Shown here in pieces: positions 42,946 to 52,335 of a DNA stretch of 64,000 nt. Each line of letters begins with the position of its first letter. The first letter of the stretch is position 1. The notes under the pieces are model-generated. The model was not told where the DNA came from and searched no databases. It worked only from the letters and a program-made list of their open reading frames with translations. This DNA comes from Pseudomonas sp. ADAK13 (GTDB lineage: Bacteria > Pseudomonadota > Gammaproteobacteria > Pseudomonadales > Pseudomonadaceae), in the NCBI RefSeq assembly GCF_012935715.1, contig NZ_CP052860.1, positions 6,014,001 to 6,078,000 of the forward strand, read 5' to 3'. Position numbers and translations under genes: made by a program.

Positions 42946-43410
42946 TCACAAGGCATCCCTGAGAAACCCCGGCGCGATATACCGCTGATAATGCGCCTCA
43001 GACAAAATAAAAAACTCCCGATCAATGGCATCCCGCAATTCAGGCAACCCCCACTCCCGAAACTCCGGCATCAACACCATCCCATAAGCCTCAAGATTGC
43101 TGATCACCCGCGCCCCCCGGGCAATCAACTGATAGGCCCAGCAGTACTCCGACTGATGCGGCACAAACCGAATCTTGCGCTGTTCAAGCTGCCCCCGAAG
43201 CATTTTGGGGTCAAACACCTCAACCTTCCCCGCCATCACCTGCACCAACAACTGCTCCAGCCTCAGCCAAACCGCACGTTTTTCTTCCTCGTTATACCCG
43301 TTCCACTGAATCACCTCATGGTGAAACCGCTTACACCCCCGGCACACTAGATCGCCGTAAACCGTGGAGCACAGGCCTACGCAGGGGGTCTTGATGGTTT
43401 GGTTGGACAT
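42946..43410 (-). CDS. DUF1289 protein
   Basis: 154 residues. The N-terminal 40 residues are DUF1289: TPCVGLCSTVYGDLVCRGCKRFHHEVIQWN with Cys pairs arranged CxxxC...CxxC, likely a small metal site. The remainder (from ERAVWLRLEQLL on) is longer than in most DUF1289 proteins, which are often under 100 residues. The ATG at 43410 is preferred over a TTG three codons upstream. Function unknown; lies between the palindrome and the acnB leader. Confidence 0.85.
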   Translation of the reverse strand: MSNQTIKTPCVGLCSTVYGDLVCRGCKRFHHEVIQWNGYNEEEKRAVWLRLEQLLVQVMAGKVEVFDPKMLRGQLEQRKIRFVPHQSEYCWAYQLIARGARVISNLEAYGMVLMPEFREWGLPELRDAIDREFFILSEAHYQRYIAPGFLRDAL

Positions 43411-43804
43411 GGTCGACAACGCACAAATCAGCGAAACAGTTGCACATGTTAGCCCTTTGTCTAAGGTTCATCACCCTGCAAACTTGGCGCGGCAACTTAC
43501 GTTTAGAAATTTTTTGCCGTAGAATCACCCGGCCTTGTAAGGCGCCAATAATCCGTTGGAAGCTGTTTTCAAAGCGTCACGAGCACAGTCGTTCCTAAAG
43601 AACGGTGTTGGCGATGGTTATTTACCCGGTAAATAGCCAGCGCCAACCCTCATCAGCTCCGTTCTGCAGGCGTAAAACTTTGAAAGCAGCTTCTGTGAGG
43701 ATTGCCGGCAGCGCTGGCTCTACGGCCCAAAAAGCCCCCGAGCGCATGCGTGCCGTGCATTTCTGGATGAGCGTCCCGTGGGACCACTGATGAGGGTAAT
43801 AACT
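43411..43804. promoter_or_regulatory. acnB leader and promoter region
   Basis: 394 bases without a supportable gene. A TAGAAT box at 43520-43525 could be a -10 with a weak -35 (TTACGT, 43497-43502). The region also holds the long hairpin at 43607-43647. If transcription starts near 43531 the leader would be about 270 bases, unusually long. Confidence 0.45.
43607..43647 (+). ncRNA. Long stem-loop in the acnB leader
   Basis: GTTGGCG pairs with CGCCAAC, then TGG with CCA, then TATTTAC with GTAAATA around a CCG loop, with single mismatches between blocks. It sits about 160 bases before the acnB start. It is listed as a leader RNA structure, possibly regulatory; no riboswitch class is recognised. 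Confidence 0.5.
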
Positions 43805-46405
43805 GTGCTTGAAGCCTACCGCAAACATATCGAAGAGCGTGCAGCCCTGGGTATCGTTCCCCAGCCGCTTAATGCCGAACAAACCGCAGGCCTGGTCGAG
43901 CTGCTGAAAAATCCCCCGGCTGGCGAAGAAGAATTCCTCGTTGACCTGATCACCAACCGCATTCCACCAGGCGTTGACGAAGCTGCCTACGTCAAGGCCG
44001 GTTTCCTGTCTGCCCTGGCCAAGGGCGAAGCCACTTCTCCCCTGATCGACAAGAAACGCGCTGTTGAACTGCTCGGCACCATGCAAGGCGGCTACAACAT
44101 CGTGACCCTGGTCGAGCTGCTGGACGACGCCGAACTGGCGCCCGTCGCTGCCGCCCAACTCAAGCACACCCTGTTGATGTTCGATGCATTCCACGACGTC
44201 GCGGAAAAAGCCAAGAATGGCAACGAACACGCCAAAGCCGTGATCCAGTCCTGGGCCGACGGCGAGTGGTTCAAGAACCGCCCGACCCTGGCCGACAAGA
44301 TCAGCCTGCGCGTGTTCAAGGTCACCGGCGAAACCAACACCGACGACCTGTCCCCTGCCCCGGACGCCTGGTCCCGTCCTGACATCCCGCTGCACGCCCT
44401 GGCCATGCTGAAAATGGCCCGTGAAGGCATCGTGCCGGATGAGCAAGGCAAGACCGGCCCGATGAAACAGATCGAAGAAATGCGCGGCCAAGGCTTCCCG
44501 ATCGCCTACGTCGGTGACGTGGTCGGTACCGGTTCGTCGCGTAAATCGGCCACCAACTCGGTGCTGTGGTTCTTCGGCGACGACGTTCCTTACGTGCCGA
44601 ACAAGCGCGCTGGCGGCTTCTGCTTCGGCAGCAAGATCGCTCCGATCTTCTACAACACCATGGAAGATGCCGGCGCACTGCCCATCGAGTTCGACGTCAC
44701 CAACATGAACATGGGCGACGTGATCGACCTGTACCCGCATGCTGGCAAAGTCACCAAGCACAACAGCGATGAAGTCCTGACCACCTTCGAAATGAAGACC
44801 CCGGTCCTGTTGGACGAAGTCCGTGCCGGCGGTCGTATTCCGCTGATCATCGGCCGTGGCCTGACCGAAAAGGCACGTGCCGAGCTGGGTCTGCCACCTT
44901 CGACCCTGTTCAAACTGCCGGAAGCTCCGGCTGAAAGTGACAAGGGCTACACCCTGGCGCAGAAAATGGTCGGCAAGGCGTGCGGCGTGGCTGGCGTTCG
45001 TCCAGGCACCTACTGCGAACCGAAGATGACCACCGTGGGTTCCCAGGACACCACCGGTCCAATGACCCGTGACGAACTGAAAGACCTGGCGTGCCTGGGC
45101 TTCTCGACCGATCTGGTAATGCAGTCGTTCTGCCACACCGCGGCCTATCCAAAGCCGATCGACGTGACCACCCACCACACCCTGCCTGACTTCATCATGA
45201 CCCGTGGCGGTGTATCGCTGCGTCCAGGCGACGGCATCATCCACAGCTGGCTGAACCGCATGCTGCTGCCGGACACCGTCGGTACCGGTGGTGACTCCCA
45301 CACCCGTTTCCCGATGGGCATTTCGTTCCCGGCCGGTTCCGGCCTGGTAGCGTTCGCCGCAGCCACTGGCGTTATGCCACTGGACATGCCGGAATCGATC
45401 CTGGTGCGCTTCAAAGGCGAAATGCAGCCTGGTATCACCCTGCGTGACCTGGTTCACGCCATTCCTTACTACGCGATCCAGGCTGGCCTGCTGACCGTAG
45501 AGAAGAAAGGCAAGAAGAACGCCTTCTCCGGCCGCATCCTGGAAATCGAAGGCCTGGACAACCTGAGCATCGAACAAGCCTTCGAGCTGTCCGACGCCTC
45601 GGCTGAACGTTCGGCTGCCGGTTGCACCATCAAGCTGTCGAAAGAGTCCATCACCGAGTACCTGAACTCCAACATCACCCTGCTGCGCTGGATGATCGGT
45701 GAAGGCTACGGCGATGCGCGTACCCTGGAACGTCGTGCCCAAGCGATGGAAGCCTGGGTTGCCAACCCTGAGCTGATGGTTGCCGATGCTGACGCCGAAT
45801 ACGCTGAAATCATCGAAATCGACCTGGCCGACATCAAAGAGCCTGTGCTCTGCGCGCCAAACGATCCGGACGACGCCCGTCTGCTGTCGTCGGTACAAGG
45901 CGAGAAGATCGACGAAGTGTTCATCGGTTCGTGCATGACCAACATCGGTCACTTCCGCGCTGCCGGTAAACTGCTGGATCAGGTCAAGGGTCAGCTGCCT
46001 ACCCGTCTGTGGCTGTCGCCGCCGACCAAGATGGACGCTCACCAACTGACCGAAGAAGGCTACTACGGCATCTACGGCAAGGCTGGCGCGCGCATGGAAA
46101 TGCCGGGCTGCTCGCTGTGCATGGGTAACCAGGCACGTGTAGAGCCGAACTCGACGGTTGTGTCGACGTCGACCCGTAACTTCCCGAACCGCCTGGGTGA
46201 CGGCGCGAACGTCTACCTGGCTTCGGCCGAGCTGGCGTCGGTAGCTTCCATCCTGGGTCGCCTGCCGACCGTCGAGGAGTACATGGAATACGCCGCGAAG
46301 ATCAACACCATGGCCAGCGACGTGTATCGCTACCTGAGTTTTGACCAGATCGCCGAGTTCCGTGAAATTGCTGCAAGCGCCAACATCCCTGTGGTTCAAG
46401 CCTAA
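43805..46405 (+). CDS. acnB: Aconitate hydratase B
   Basis: 866 residues, the expected length (E. coli AcnB 865). It interconverts citrate and isocitrate in the TCA cycle and also acts on 2-methyl-cis-aconitate in the methylcitrate route. N-terminal [14 protein letters not shown] is the AcnB HEAT-like start; the 4Fe-4S cysteines are in [12 protein letters not shown] and [10 protein letters not shown]. The GTG at 43805 has AGGG eight bases upstream and matches family N termini; in-frame ATGs at 43778 and 43790 do not. Codon choice is visibly biased to GGT, CGT, GCT and GTT compared with neighbours, typical of strongly expressed genes. Its stop overlaps the MerR stop by three bases. Confidence 0.97.
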   Translation: MLEAYRKHIEERAALGIVPQPLNAEQTAGLVELLKNPPAGEEEFLVDLITNRIPPGVDEAAYVKAGFLSALAKGEATSPLIDKKRAVELLGTMQGGYNIVTLVELLDDAELAPVAAAQLKHTLLMFDAFHDVAEKAKNGNEHAKAVIQSWADGEWFKNRPTLADKISLRVFKVTGETNTDDLSPAPDAWSRPDIPLHALAMLKMAREGIVPDEQGKTGPMKQIEEMRGQGFPIAYVGDVVGTGSSRKSATNSVLWFFGDDVPYVPNKRAGGFCFGSKIAPIFYNTMEDAGALPIEFDVTNMNMGDVIDLYPHAGKVTKHNSDEVLTTFEMKTPVLLDEVRAGGRIPLIIGRGLTEKARAELGLPPSTLFKLPEAPAESDKGYTLAQKMVGKACGVAGVRPGTYCEPKMTTVGSQDTTGPMTRDELKDLACLGFSTDLVMQSFCHTAAYPKPIDVTTHHTLPDFIMTRGGVSLRPGDGIIHSWLNRMLLPDTVGTGGDSHTRFPMGISFPAGSGLVAFAAATGVMPLDMPESILVRFKGEMQPGITLRDLVHAIPYYAIQAGLLTVEKKGKKNAFSGRILEIEGLDNLSIEQAFELSDASAERSAAGCTIKLSKESITEYLNSNITLLRWMIGEGYGDARTLERRAQAMEAWVANPELMVADADAEYAEIIEIDLADIKEPVLCAPNDPDDARLLSSVQGEKIDEVFIGSCMTNIGHFRAAGKLLDQVKGQLPTRLWLSPPTKMDAHQLTEEGYYGIYGKAGARMEMPGCSLCMGNQARVEPNSTVVSTSTRNFPNRLGDGANVYLASAELASVASILGRLPTVEEYMEYAAKINTMASDVYRYLSFDQIAEFREIAASANIPVVQA

Positions 46406-46860
46406 GGTTTTGTTGCTGTAAACGAACGCCGCGTATCGTCAGATGCGCGGCGTTTTTTATGCGCCTCGATTGAGGCCCAGACCTTGTCCTGCGCCTGGGT
46501 GCACGGCGTGCCTTCCGGGTGCGACTGGATCGTGGCGATCACCGCCCGCAACTCGGCCTTGCTCTGGTCCATACGGGTCTGCAGCTCTTCTATCTGCGCA
46601 ATCCTGCGTTCCAGCCTCAACACGATATCGGCGCGCTTGGCCTCGCTCGGCGAATCGTCCGGCATCAGCGCCTTCAACTCCTGCAAGCTGAAACCCGCCC
46701 GCTGAGCGCCCTGGATCAATTGCAGCGTCTGCAACGTCTGCGTGGGATAACGGCGATAGCCATTGCCTTGCCGCTCGACCTGGATCAGCCCCTGGGCTTC
46801 GTAAAAACGAATCTTCGAAGCAGCCAAGCCACTGCGTTCCGCCAGTTCACCGATATTCAT
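46402..46860 (-). CDS. MerR-family transcriptional regulator
   Basis: 152 residues. N-terminal [41 protein letters not shown] is typical MerR; a long coiled coil follows ([26 protein letters not shown]). No metal-binding Cys cluster or SoxR Fe-S motif; only one Cys (GTPCTQ). Divergent from the flavin oxidoreductase, which it probably controls through the dyad at 46877-46894. Its last codons contain the acnB terminator stem. Confidence 0.9.
   Translation of the reverse strand: MNIGELAERSGLAASKIRFYEAQGLIQVERQGNGYRRYPTQTLQTLQLIQGAQRAGFSLQELKALMPDDSPSEAKRADIVLRLERRIAQIEELQTRMDQSKAELRAVIATIQSHPEGTPCTQAQDKVWASIEAHKKRRASDDTRRSFTATKP
46425..46458 (+). terminator. Intrinsic terminator of acnB inside the merR 3' end
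   Basis: AACGCCGCG (46425-46433) pairs with CGCGGCGTT (46446-46454) across a 12-base loop and runs into a T-tract. The whole element lies in the coding region of the convergent MerR gene, so that gene's last residues are shaped by it. Confidence 0.75.
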
Positions 46861-46872
46861 CGCCTACCCCAT

Positions 46873-46902
46873 TGACCTTAAAGTTACCTTTAAGCTTAGC
46901 CT
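46873..46902 (+). promoter_or_regulatory. MerR-type operator/promoter of the flavin oxidoreductase
   Basis: CTTAAAG-TTAC-CTTTAAG (46877-46894) is a perfect dyad placed between TTGACC (-35, 46873-46878) and TAGCCT (-10, 46897-46902), an 18-base spacer. A dyad inside an over-long spacer is the hallmark of MerR-activated promoters. Confidence 0.75.
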
Positions 46903-46929
46903 GAGCGCTCCCATTGTGAGGAGTCAAGC

Positions 46930-48162
46930 ATGTCGCCCTTTGAAGCATTGCAATTGCCCAACGGCCAAGTCGTCAGTAACCGCATCGCCAAGGCGGCGAT
47001 GGAAGAGAACATGGCCGATGCCGACCAGGCGCCTTCCGAAGCCCTGATGCGCCTGTATCAAGCCTGGGCCCAGGGCGAACCCGGCCTGATCCTGACCGGC
47101 AACGTGATGATCGACCGCCGAGCCATGACCGGCCCCGGTGGTGTGGTGCTCGAAGACGAACGCCACCTGGACGCGTTCCGCCGGTGGGCCACCATTGGCC
47201 GGGCCAAGGGCGCGCAGTTCTGGGTGCAGCTCAACCACCCGGGCCGCCAGACCATGGCCAACCTCGGCCAGCAGGCACTCGCGCCTTCGGCGGTGCCTCT
47301 GGACCTGGGTGGCTTCTCGAAGATGTTCGCCCAGCCCAAGGCGATGACCGAGGAAGATATCCAGGACGTCGTCACGCGCTTCGCTACCAGTGCACGCCTG
47401 GCGGAAAAAGCCGGCTTCAGCGGGGCCCAGGTCCATGCGGCCCACGGCTACCTGCTCAGCCAGTTTCTCTCACCCTTGAGCAACCAGCGCACAGACCGCT
47501 GGGGCGGCTCCGTGGAAAACCGTGCACGACTCCTGCTGGAGGTGATCAAGGCCGTGCGCGCCGCCGTGAGCGCTGATTTCTGCGTGGCCGTGAAACTCAA
47601 CTCCGCCGACTTCCAGCGCGGTGGCTTTGACGCCGCCGACGCCCGCGCCGTGGTCGAACTGCTCAACCCGCTGGCCATCGACCTGCTGGAGCTGTCCGGC
47701 GGCAGCTACGAAGCCCCGGCCATGCAAGGCGAAGCCCGCGATGGGCGCACCCTGGCCCGCGAAGCGTATTTCATCGAGATGGCCAGCGACCTGGCGAAGG
47801 TCGCCCGCATGCCGGTGATGGTCACCGGCGGGATCCGGCGCTTGCCCATCGTCCAGCAAGTACTCGACAGCGGCATCGCCATGGCCGGGATCGCCACCGC
47901 CCTCACCCTGGAACCGCACCTGATCAAGCAATGGCGCGCAGGCCGTGACCTCAACCCGCAACTGCCGCCGATCCGCTGGAAACGCAAACCCCTGGCCAGC
48001 CTGGCGAGCATGGCGGTGGTGCGCTATCAGCTACGCCGCCTGAGCCGTGGCCGCCAGCCCAAACCCGGCGTGGCGCCGCTGCTGGCGTTGATCAAGGACC
48101 AACTGTTTATCGCCCGCCGCACCCGCCAATATCGCGCGGCGATGACCAATTCTTCACATTAA
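46930..48162 (+). CDS. NADH:flavin oxidoreductase, old yellow enzyme family
   Basis: 410 residues. The FMN-binding TIM barrel shows ILTGNVMIDRR, FWVQLNHPGRQ, VHAAHGYLLSQFLSPLSNQRTD-RWGGSVENR and VMVTGGIR. Such enzymes reduce alpha,beta-unsaturated carbonyls and other electrophiles; preferred substrate unknown. GAGGAG lies upstream of the ATG. Divergent from the MerR gene, whose dyad lies in its promoter, so induction by an electrophile or redox compound is likely (inference). poxB follows. Confidence 0.9.
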   Translation: MSPFEALQLPNGQVVSNRIAKAAMEENMADADQAPSEALMRLYQAWAQGEPGLILTGNVMIDRRAMTGPGGVVLEDERHLDAFRRWATIGRAKGAQFWVQLNHPGRQTMANLGQQALAPSAVPLDLGGFSKMFAQPKAMTEEDIQDVVTRFATSARLAEKAGFSGAQVHAAHGYLLSQFLSPLSNQRTDRWGGSVENRARLLLEVIKAVRAAVSADFCVAVKLNSADFQRGGFDAADARAVVELLNPLAIDLLELSGGSYEAPAMQGEARDGRTLAREAYFIEMASDLAKVARMPVMVTGGIRRLPIVQQVLDSGIAMAGIATALTLEPHLIKQWRAGRDLNPQLPPIRWKRKPLASLASMAVVRYQLRRLSRGRQPKPGVAPLLALIKDQLFIARRTRQYRAAMTNSSH

Positions 48163-48240
48163 CCGGGGAGCATTCAGCGCCATGGAGCTGTCCTCTACTG
48201 ATCAGCAGCTTTTTACCCTCACTGACGATTGGAGTTCTTC

Positions 48241-49965
48241 ATGGCGAAAATCACCCTGGCCCAGCAATTGGCGACCACCCTTGAACAGGCGGGCATCAAG
48301 CGCATCTGGGGCCTGACCGGCGACAGCCTCAACGGCCTGACCGACTCCCTGCGCACCATGGACAGCATCGAATGGATGCACGTGCGCCACGAAGAAGTGG
48401 CCGCATTCGCCGCCGGTGCCGAAGCCGCCGCCACCGGCGAGCTGACGGTGTGCGCCGGCAGTTGCGGCCCCGGCAACCTGCATTTGATCAACGGCCTGTT
48501 CGACTGCCATCGCAACCATGTGCCGGTGCTGGCCATCGCGGCGCAGATCCCCTCCTCCGAGATCGGCCTGAACTACTTTCAGGAAACCCATCCCCAGGAG
48601 CTGTTCAAGGAATGCAGCCACTTTATCGAGCTGGTGACCAACCCCGAACAGATGCCCCACGTGCTGCACCGCGCCATGCGCTCGGCGATCCTCAATCGTG
48701 GCGTGGCCGTGGTAGTGATTCCGGGTGATGTGTCGCTGCTGGAAGTGGAAGACACCTTCAAACCGTGGCCGGCCCTGCTCGCGCCACGTACGCTGCCGGC
48801 GGAACAGGACCTGCAACGCCTCACCGACATCCTGGAACACAGCGGCAAAGTCACCCTGCTGTGCGGCAGTGGCTGTGCCGGCGCCCACGATGAGGTGGTG
48901 GCCCTGGCCGACGCCCTCGGTGCGCCTGTGGTGCATGCCCTGCGCGGCAAGGAGCACGTGGAGTGGGATAACCCGTTCGACGTCGGCATGACCGGCCTGA
49001 TCGGCTTCAGTTCCGGCTACCACGCCATGCTCAACTGCGACACGCTGATCATGCTCGGCACCGACTTTCCGTATCGCCAGTTCTACCCCACCGACGCGAA
49101 GATCATCCAGGTCGACCGCAACCCGCAGGCCCTGGGCCGGCGTGCCACCCTGGACCTGGGGATTGCTGCAGACGTCAGCGAAACAATCCAGGCGCTGCTG
49201 CCGCGCCTGACCCGCAAGACCGATCGCAGCTTCCTCGAAACCTCGCTCAAGCATTACGAGAAAGCGCGCCAGGGCCTGGATGACCTGGCTGAGCCGTCAA
49301 AGGCCGGCCGTCCGATCCACCCGCAATACGTTGCGCGCCTGCTCAGCGAACTGGCGGACGACGACGCAATCTTCACCGCTGACGTTGGCTCGCCTACGGT
49401 ATGGGCGGCGCGCTACCTGAAAATGAATGGCAAGCGCCGACTGATCGGCTCGTTCAACCACGGCTCGATGGCCAACGCCATGCCCCAGGCCATCGGCGCG
49501 CAAGCGGCGTTTCCCGGGCGCCAGGTGATTTCCATGTCCGGCGACGGTGGCTTCACCATGTTGATGGGCGACTTCATCAGCCTGGCGCAGTTGAACCTGC
49601 CGGTGAAACTCGTGGTGTTCAACAACTCGTCCCTGGGCTTTGTCGCCATGGAGATGAAGGCTGCCGGCTACCTGGATACCGGCACCGAGCTGAAGAATCC
49701 GGACTTTGCCGCCATGTCCAATGCCATGGGCATCCTCGGTATTCGGGTCGAGCAGTCCGAAGACCTCGAACCTGCCCTGCGCCGCGCCCTGGCCCACGAC
49801 GGCCCGGTACTGGTGGACGTGGTCACCGCCACCCAGGAACTGGTGATGCCGCCGAGCATCAAGCTGGAACAGGCCAAGGGCTTCAGCCTGTACATGCTCA
49901 AGGCGGTGATGAGCGGGCGCGGTGATGAGGTGATCGAGTTGGCGCGGACCAACTGGTTGCGTTGA
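48241..49965 (+). CDS. poxB: Ubiquinone-dependent pyruvate dehydrogenase (pyruvate oxidase)
   Basis: 574 residues, near-identical length to E. coli PoxB (572). Long runs match that family: [95 protein letters not shown] and [28 protein letters not shown] (ThDP site). The C-terminal [16 protein letters not shown] tail is the lipid-binding peptide that activates the enzyme at the membrane. It oxidises pyruvate to acetate and CO2, passing electrons to ubiquinone. GGAG lies eight bases before the ATG at 48241. A hairpin terminator follows. Confidence 0.95.
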   Translation: MAKITLAQQLATTLEQAGIKRIWGLTGDSLNGLTDSLRTMDSIEWMHVRHEEVAAFAAGAEAAATGELTVCAGSCGPGNLHLINGLFDCHRNHVPVLAIAAQIPSSEIGLNYFQETHPQELFKECSHFIELVTNPEQMPHVLHRAMRSAILNRGVAVVVIPGDVSLLEVEDTFKPWPALLAPRTLPAEQDLQRLTDILEHSGKVTLLCGSGCAGAHDEVVALADALGAPVVHALRGKEHVEWDNPFDVGMTGLIGFSSGYHAMLNCDTLIMLGTDFPYRQFYPTDAKIIQVDRNPQALGRRATLDLGIAADVSETIQALLPRLTRKTDRSFLETSLKHYEKARQGLDDLAEPSKAGRPIHPQYVARLLSELADDDAIFTADVGSPTVWAARYLKMNGKRRLIGSFNHGSMANAMPQAIGAQAAFPGRQVISMSGDGGFTMLMGDFISLAQLNLPVKLVVFNNSSLGFVAMEMKAAGYLDTGTELKNPDFAAMSNAMGILGIRVEQSEDLEPALRRALAHDGPVLVDVVTATQELVMPPSIKLEQAKGFSLYMLKAVMSGRGDEVIELARTNWLR

Positions 49966-49991
49966 TAGCGCCATAGCGGCTGACCGCAGAC

Positions 49992-50025
49992 AAAAAGACC
50001 CCGCCTAAAAAGCGGGGTCTTTTTC
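49992..50025. terminator. Bidirectional intrinsic terminator
   Basis: AAAAAGACCCCGC pairs with GCGGGGTCTTTTT over a seven-base loop, with A- and T-tracts on both sides, between the convergent poxB and FMN-reductase genes. Confidence 0.92.
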
Positions 50026-50035
50026 GTGCGGCCTG

Positions 50036-50593
50036 TCAGCCGTGTTGTTTTTCGACCCACTTGCCATAGGCGTCGATAAACGCCTGCAAAAACGGCTTGG
50101 TCTTTTCCGAGACCTTGCCCGACTCGTCGAACACGCTGCCCGCACCGCCCAGGTAGGCTTCCGGCTGCTGCATGCATGGCACATCGAGGAACACCAGCGA
50201 CTGGCGCAAATGGTGATTGGCGCCAAAACCGCCGATGGCACCGGGGGACACACTGATCACCGCACCCGGCTTGCCACTGAAGACACTTTGGCCGTACGGG
50301 CGCGAACCGACGTCAATCGCATTCTTCAATACACCCGGTACGGAGCGGTTGTATTCGGGGGTCACAAACAGCACCGCGTCGGATGACCGCACGTGCTGGC
50401 GGAAAGTACTGTAGGCTGCCGGCGGTGCAGCACCGTCGATGTCCTCGTTGTAGAGCGGCAAATCGCCAATTTCGACAATGTTCAACGTGAGATTGGCGGG
50501 CGCCAACTCGGCCAATGCCAGGGCGACCTTGCGGTTGATCGACTCTTTTCTCAAGCTGCCGACCAGTACGGCAATCGTGTAGACCTTGCTCAT
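50036..50593 (-). CDS. NADPH-dependent FMN reductase, ChrR-like
   Basis: 185 residues, flavodoxin-like. FMN site: GSLRKESINRKVALAL (residues about 12-27) and FVTPEYNRSVPGVLKNAIDVGS. This matches the chromate/quinone reductase family of E. coli ChrR. It provides two-electron reduction of quinones, giving protection from redox cyclers. Convergent with poxB. The gap upstream to the next gene (50594-50821) is AT-rich around 50725-50755 but shows no clear promoter. Confidence 0.88.
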   Translation of the reverse strand: MSKVYTIAVLVGSLRKESINRKVALALAELAPANLTLNIVEIGDLPLYNEDIDGAAPPAAYSTFRQHVRSSDAVLFVTPEYNRSVPGVLKNAIDVGSRPYGQSVFSGKPGAVISVSPGAIGGFGANHHLRQSLVFLDVPCMQQPEAYLGGAGSVFDESGKVSEKTKPFLQAFIDAYGKWVEKQHG

Positions 50594-50821
50594 TGGGGTT
50601 TCCCGGTTTCTGACTTAAGGAGCTTGTAGTTATAGAGCCTGCGCGGCGCTATCACCAGCGTGTTTTTGCAATCTCCAGGGACGTTCACACCGCAGACGGA
50701 TTTGTAAGTAATGTCTGAAAAAGTCAACGAATAGTATTTTTTTTCAATAGGTAAACTACCCCGCTCTCCTACGGTCTACAGAACCGCAAATCGAGTGTTT
50801 ATCTCCAGAGGTTCTAAACAG

Positions 50822-51058
50822 ATGGCAGCAGTACTTGTCGGACAGTTCCATGCCAGAGACGCGGAAGGTCGCGTTTATTCGGTGCATGAGTTCCAGGAAT
50901 CCAACCCGCCCCAAGGCGACCTGACTGGCTCGGCGCCCACCATTACCTACAAGCTGGCCATTGGCGATCGTGTAGAAAAACTGGACGGCGATGAATTCAG
51001 ATTGATTCAGTCGGGCACCATCATCACCCGCGAATCCGCAACGACCCACGCTTCATAA
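50822..51058 (+). CDS. Small hypothetical protein
   Basis: 78 residues, soluble, no signal or membrane segment. The sequence is strand-rich (HARDAEGRVYSVHEFQESNPP, TITYKLAIGDRVEKLDGDEFRLIQSGTIITRE) and ends with a typical small-domain turn. Not recognised. It is supported by codon use and AGAGG upstream of the ATG at 50822; a GTG at 50795 is in frame but lacks a site. It stands alone between the FMN-reductase and the minus-strand membrane-protein gene. Confidence 0.6.
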   Translation: MAAVLVGQFHARDAEGRVYSVHEFQESNPPQGDLTGSAPTITYKLAIGDRVEKLDGDEFRLIQSGTIITRESATTHAS

Positions 51059-51148
51059 GACCTCGCCGTAACGCAACGTCTTGGATGTGTACCTGCTCAG
51101 TCCTGGCCATACGTGGCATGGTGACTGGGCCGGGACGGATCGCAGCGT

Positions 51149-51745
51149 TCAGCTTCCCCAGCCGTTCATGCCCATCAGCATAGTTATAAATCCCATCAGT
51201 ACCAGACCCAGGCCCAGCGGCCACTTCAGGTAGCGGCTCCACCCCGGTCGAAGTTCGAAAAAGCGCCACACGCCTTCGCGATGCCTGGCAATCACCCGAT
51301 CCCCCCAGATCATTCCCGCAATGCCCCCCGTCAACACCAGCAAGCCCATGCAGGTCAGCGCCGTATTGAAAGGTGCCTTGCCGAGTTGTACCTGCGTTAT
51401 TTCGATCGGATGGTCGCTATCCTCTCGCCTGACCTCGACCGTGGCCTGCCCGCGCTCACCCACCACACGGTACAAAGACTGCGTATAGCCGGGTGTATCG
51501 CCATGAACGCCACCATAGCCCGGGTAGAGTGTCACACGCTTAAGGAGCTCAACGGATGAAACGGTCCCCACCTGCGACGTGACCTGCGCCTGTGAGCGAA
51601 TAAACGCCTGAAACGCCAGGTTCGTCGGATCTTTTTCTTCGTAATGCTTGACCACTACGCCCAAAGCCACCACCGCCACGGCTGCCAACAGCCAGTTCCT
51701 GGCACGTCGTGAAACGCCGGAGGCGCCGCCGATGCTACTCGCCAT
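51149..51745 (-). CDS. Membrane protein of unknown function coupled to the pseudopilin gene
   Basis: 198 residues with helices at about 15-30 and near 120-140 and 165-185. The periplasmic part between them has VSSVELLKRVTLYPGYGGVHGDTPGYTQSLYRVVGERGQATVEVRRED. A DUF3592-like or Gsp-associated protein is possible, but I do not recognise it. The ATG at 51745 overlaps the end of the GspG-like gene by 11 bases, so the two are co-translated; a longer frame to 51811 overlaps that gene more. Confidence 0.65.
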   Translation of the reverse strand: MASSIGGASGVSRRARNWLLAAVAVVALGVVVKHYEEKDPTNLAFQAFIRSQAQVTSQVGTVSSVELLKRVTLYPGYGGVHGDTPGYTQSLYRVVGERGQATVEVRREDSDHPIEITQVQLGKAPFNTALTCMGLLVLTGGIAGMIWGDRVIARHREGVWRFFELRPGWSRYLKWPLGLGLVLMGFITMLMGMNGWGS

Positions 51746-52160
51746 AGGCAATGTCCACGTTGTCGCCTTCACCTCCCAGCGTCCGGTCCTTACCGAACGA
51801 AAACAACTCAAAGGGCGCGCTCGGCTGGGTAGCCGGGAAATGGTACTGATAGGCCACGCCCCAAGGGTCTGTGAGGATATCCTCCTTGAGGTACGGCCCC
51901 TTCCACTTCGCCTCGCCTTGAGGCTGAACCATCAGCGCGCTCAGGCCCTCGTCATCCGTTGGATACCGCCCCACATCCTGATGAAACTGCTCCACCGCCT
52001 TGCCCAGCGCATTCAACTGGACCTTGGCCGTGGCGATTTCCGTTCGGGTCACGTCGCCAAATAGCCGCGGCCCCACCGCAACCGCCAGCACGCCAACCAC
52101 CAGCACCACCACCAGCAGGTCCCACAACGAAAACCCGCGCGTATCTGCTTTACCCAACAT
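51735..52160 (-). CDS. Orphan GspG-like major pseudopilin
   Basis: 141 residues. A type-II secretion/type-IV pilin-type N terminus with prepilin cleavage after Gly9 (RGFSLWDLLVVVLVVGVLA) is followed by a GspG-like globular part: QLNALGKAVEQFHQDVGRYPTDDEGLSALM, WKGPYLKEDILTDPWGVAYQY and FSFGKDRTLGGEGDNVDI with its Ca-binding signature. The +5 residue is Asp (D14), whereas nearly all such pilins have Glu there. No other type II secretion gene is in the window. GGGGGAG lies upstream. A partner membrane protein follows. Confidence 0.87.
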   Translation of the reverse strand: MLGKADTRGFSLWDLLVVVLVVGVLAVAVGPRLFGDVTRTEIATAKVQLNALGKAVEQFHQDVGRYPTDDEGLSALMVQPQGEAKWKGPYLKEDILTDPWGVAYQYHFPATQPSAPFELFSFGKDRTLGGEGDNVDIAYGE

Positions 52161-52335
52161 CGACGTGGCTCCCCCTTGGATCCCTTGGTTGATACGCCCT
52201 TTGTATGACCGTTGGTGGCAAGTCTCAGGGGTCTTGATCGTGCAAGTCTAGTTGGGCCGTTCCCGCGCCGGGTCTTTTTTCCACACCCGGGCCCAAGCCA
52301 TTGAATCCACGTCGCACTGAACATAGACTCCGGCC

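Noticed and set aside
43622..46399. A 925-codon open frame antisense to acnB.
   Set aside because: It mirrors a certain gene with strong codon bias; high GC opens the complementary frame. The translation is His/Val/Gly/Gln-rich and resembles no protein.
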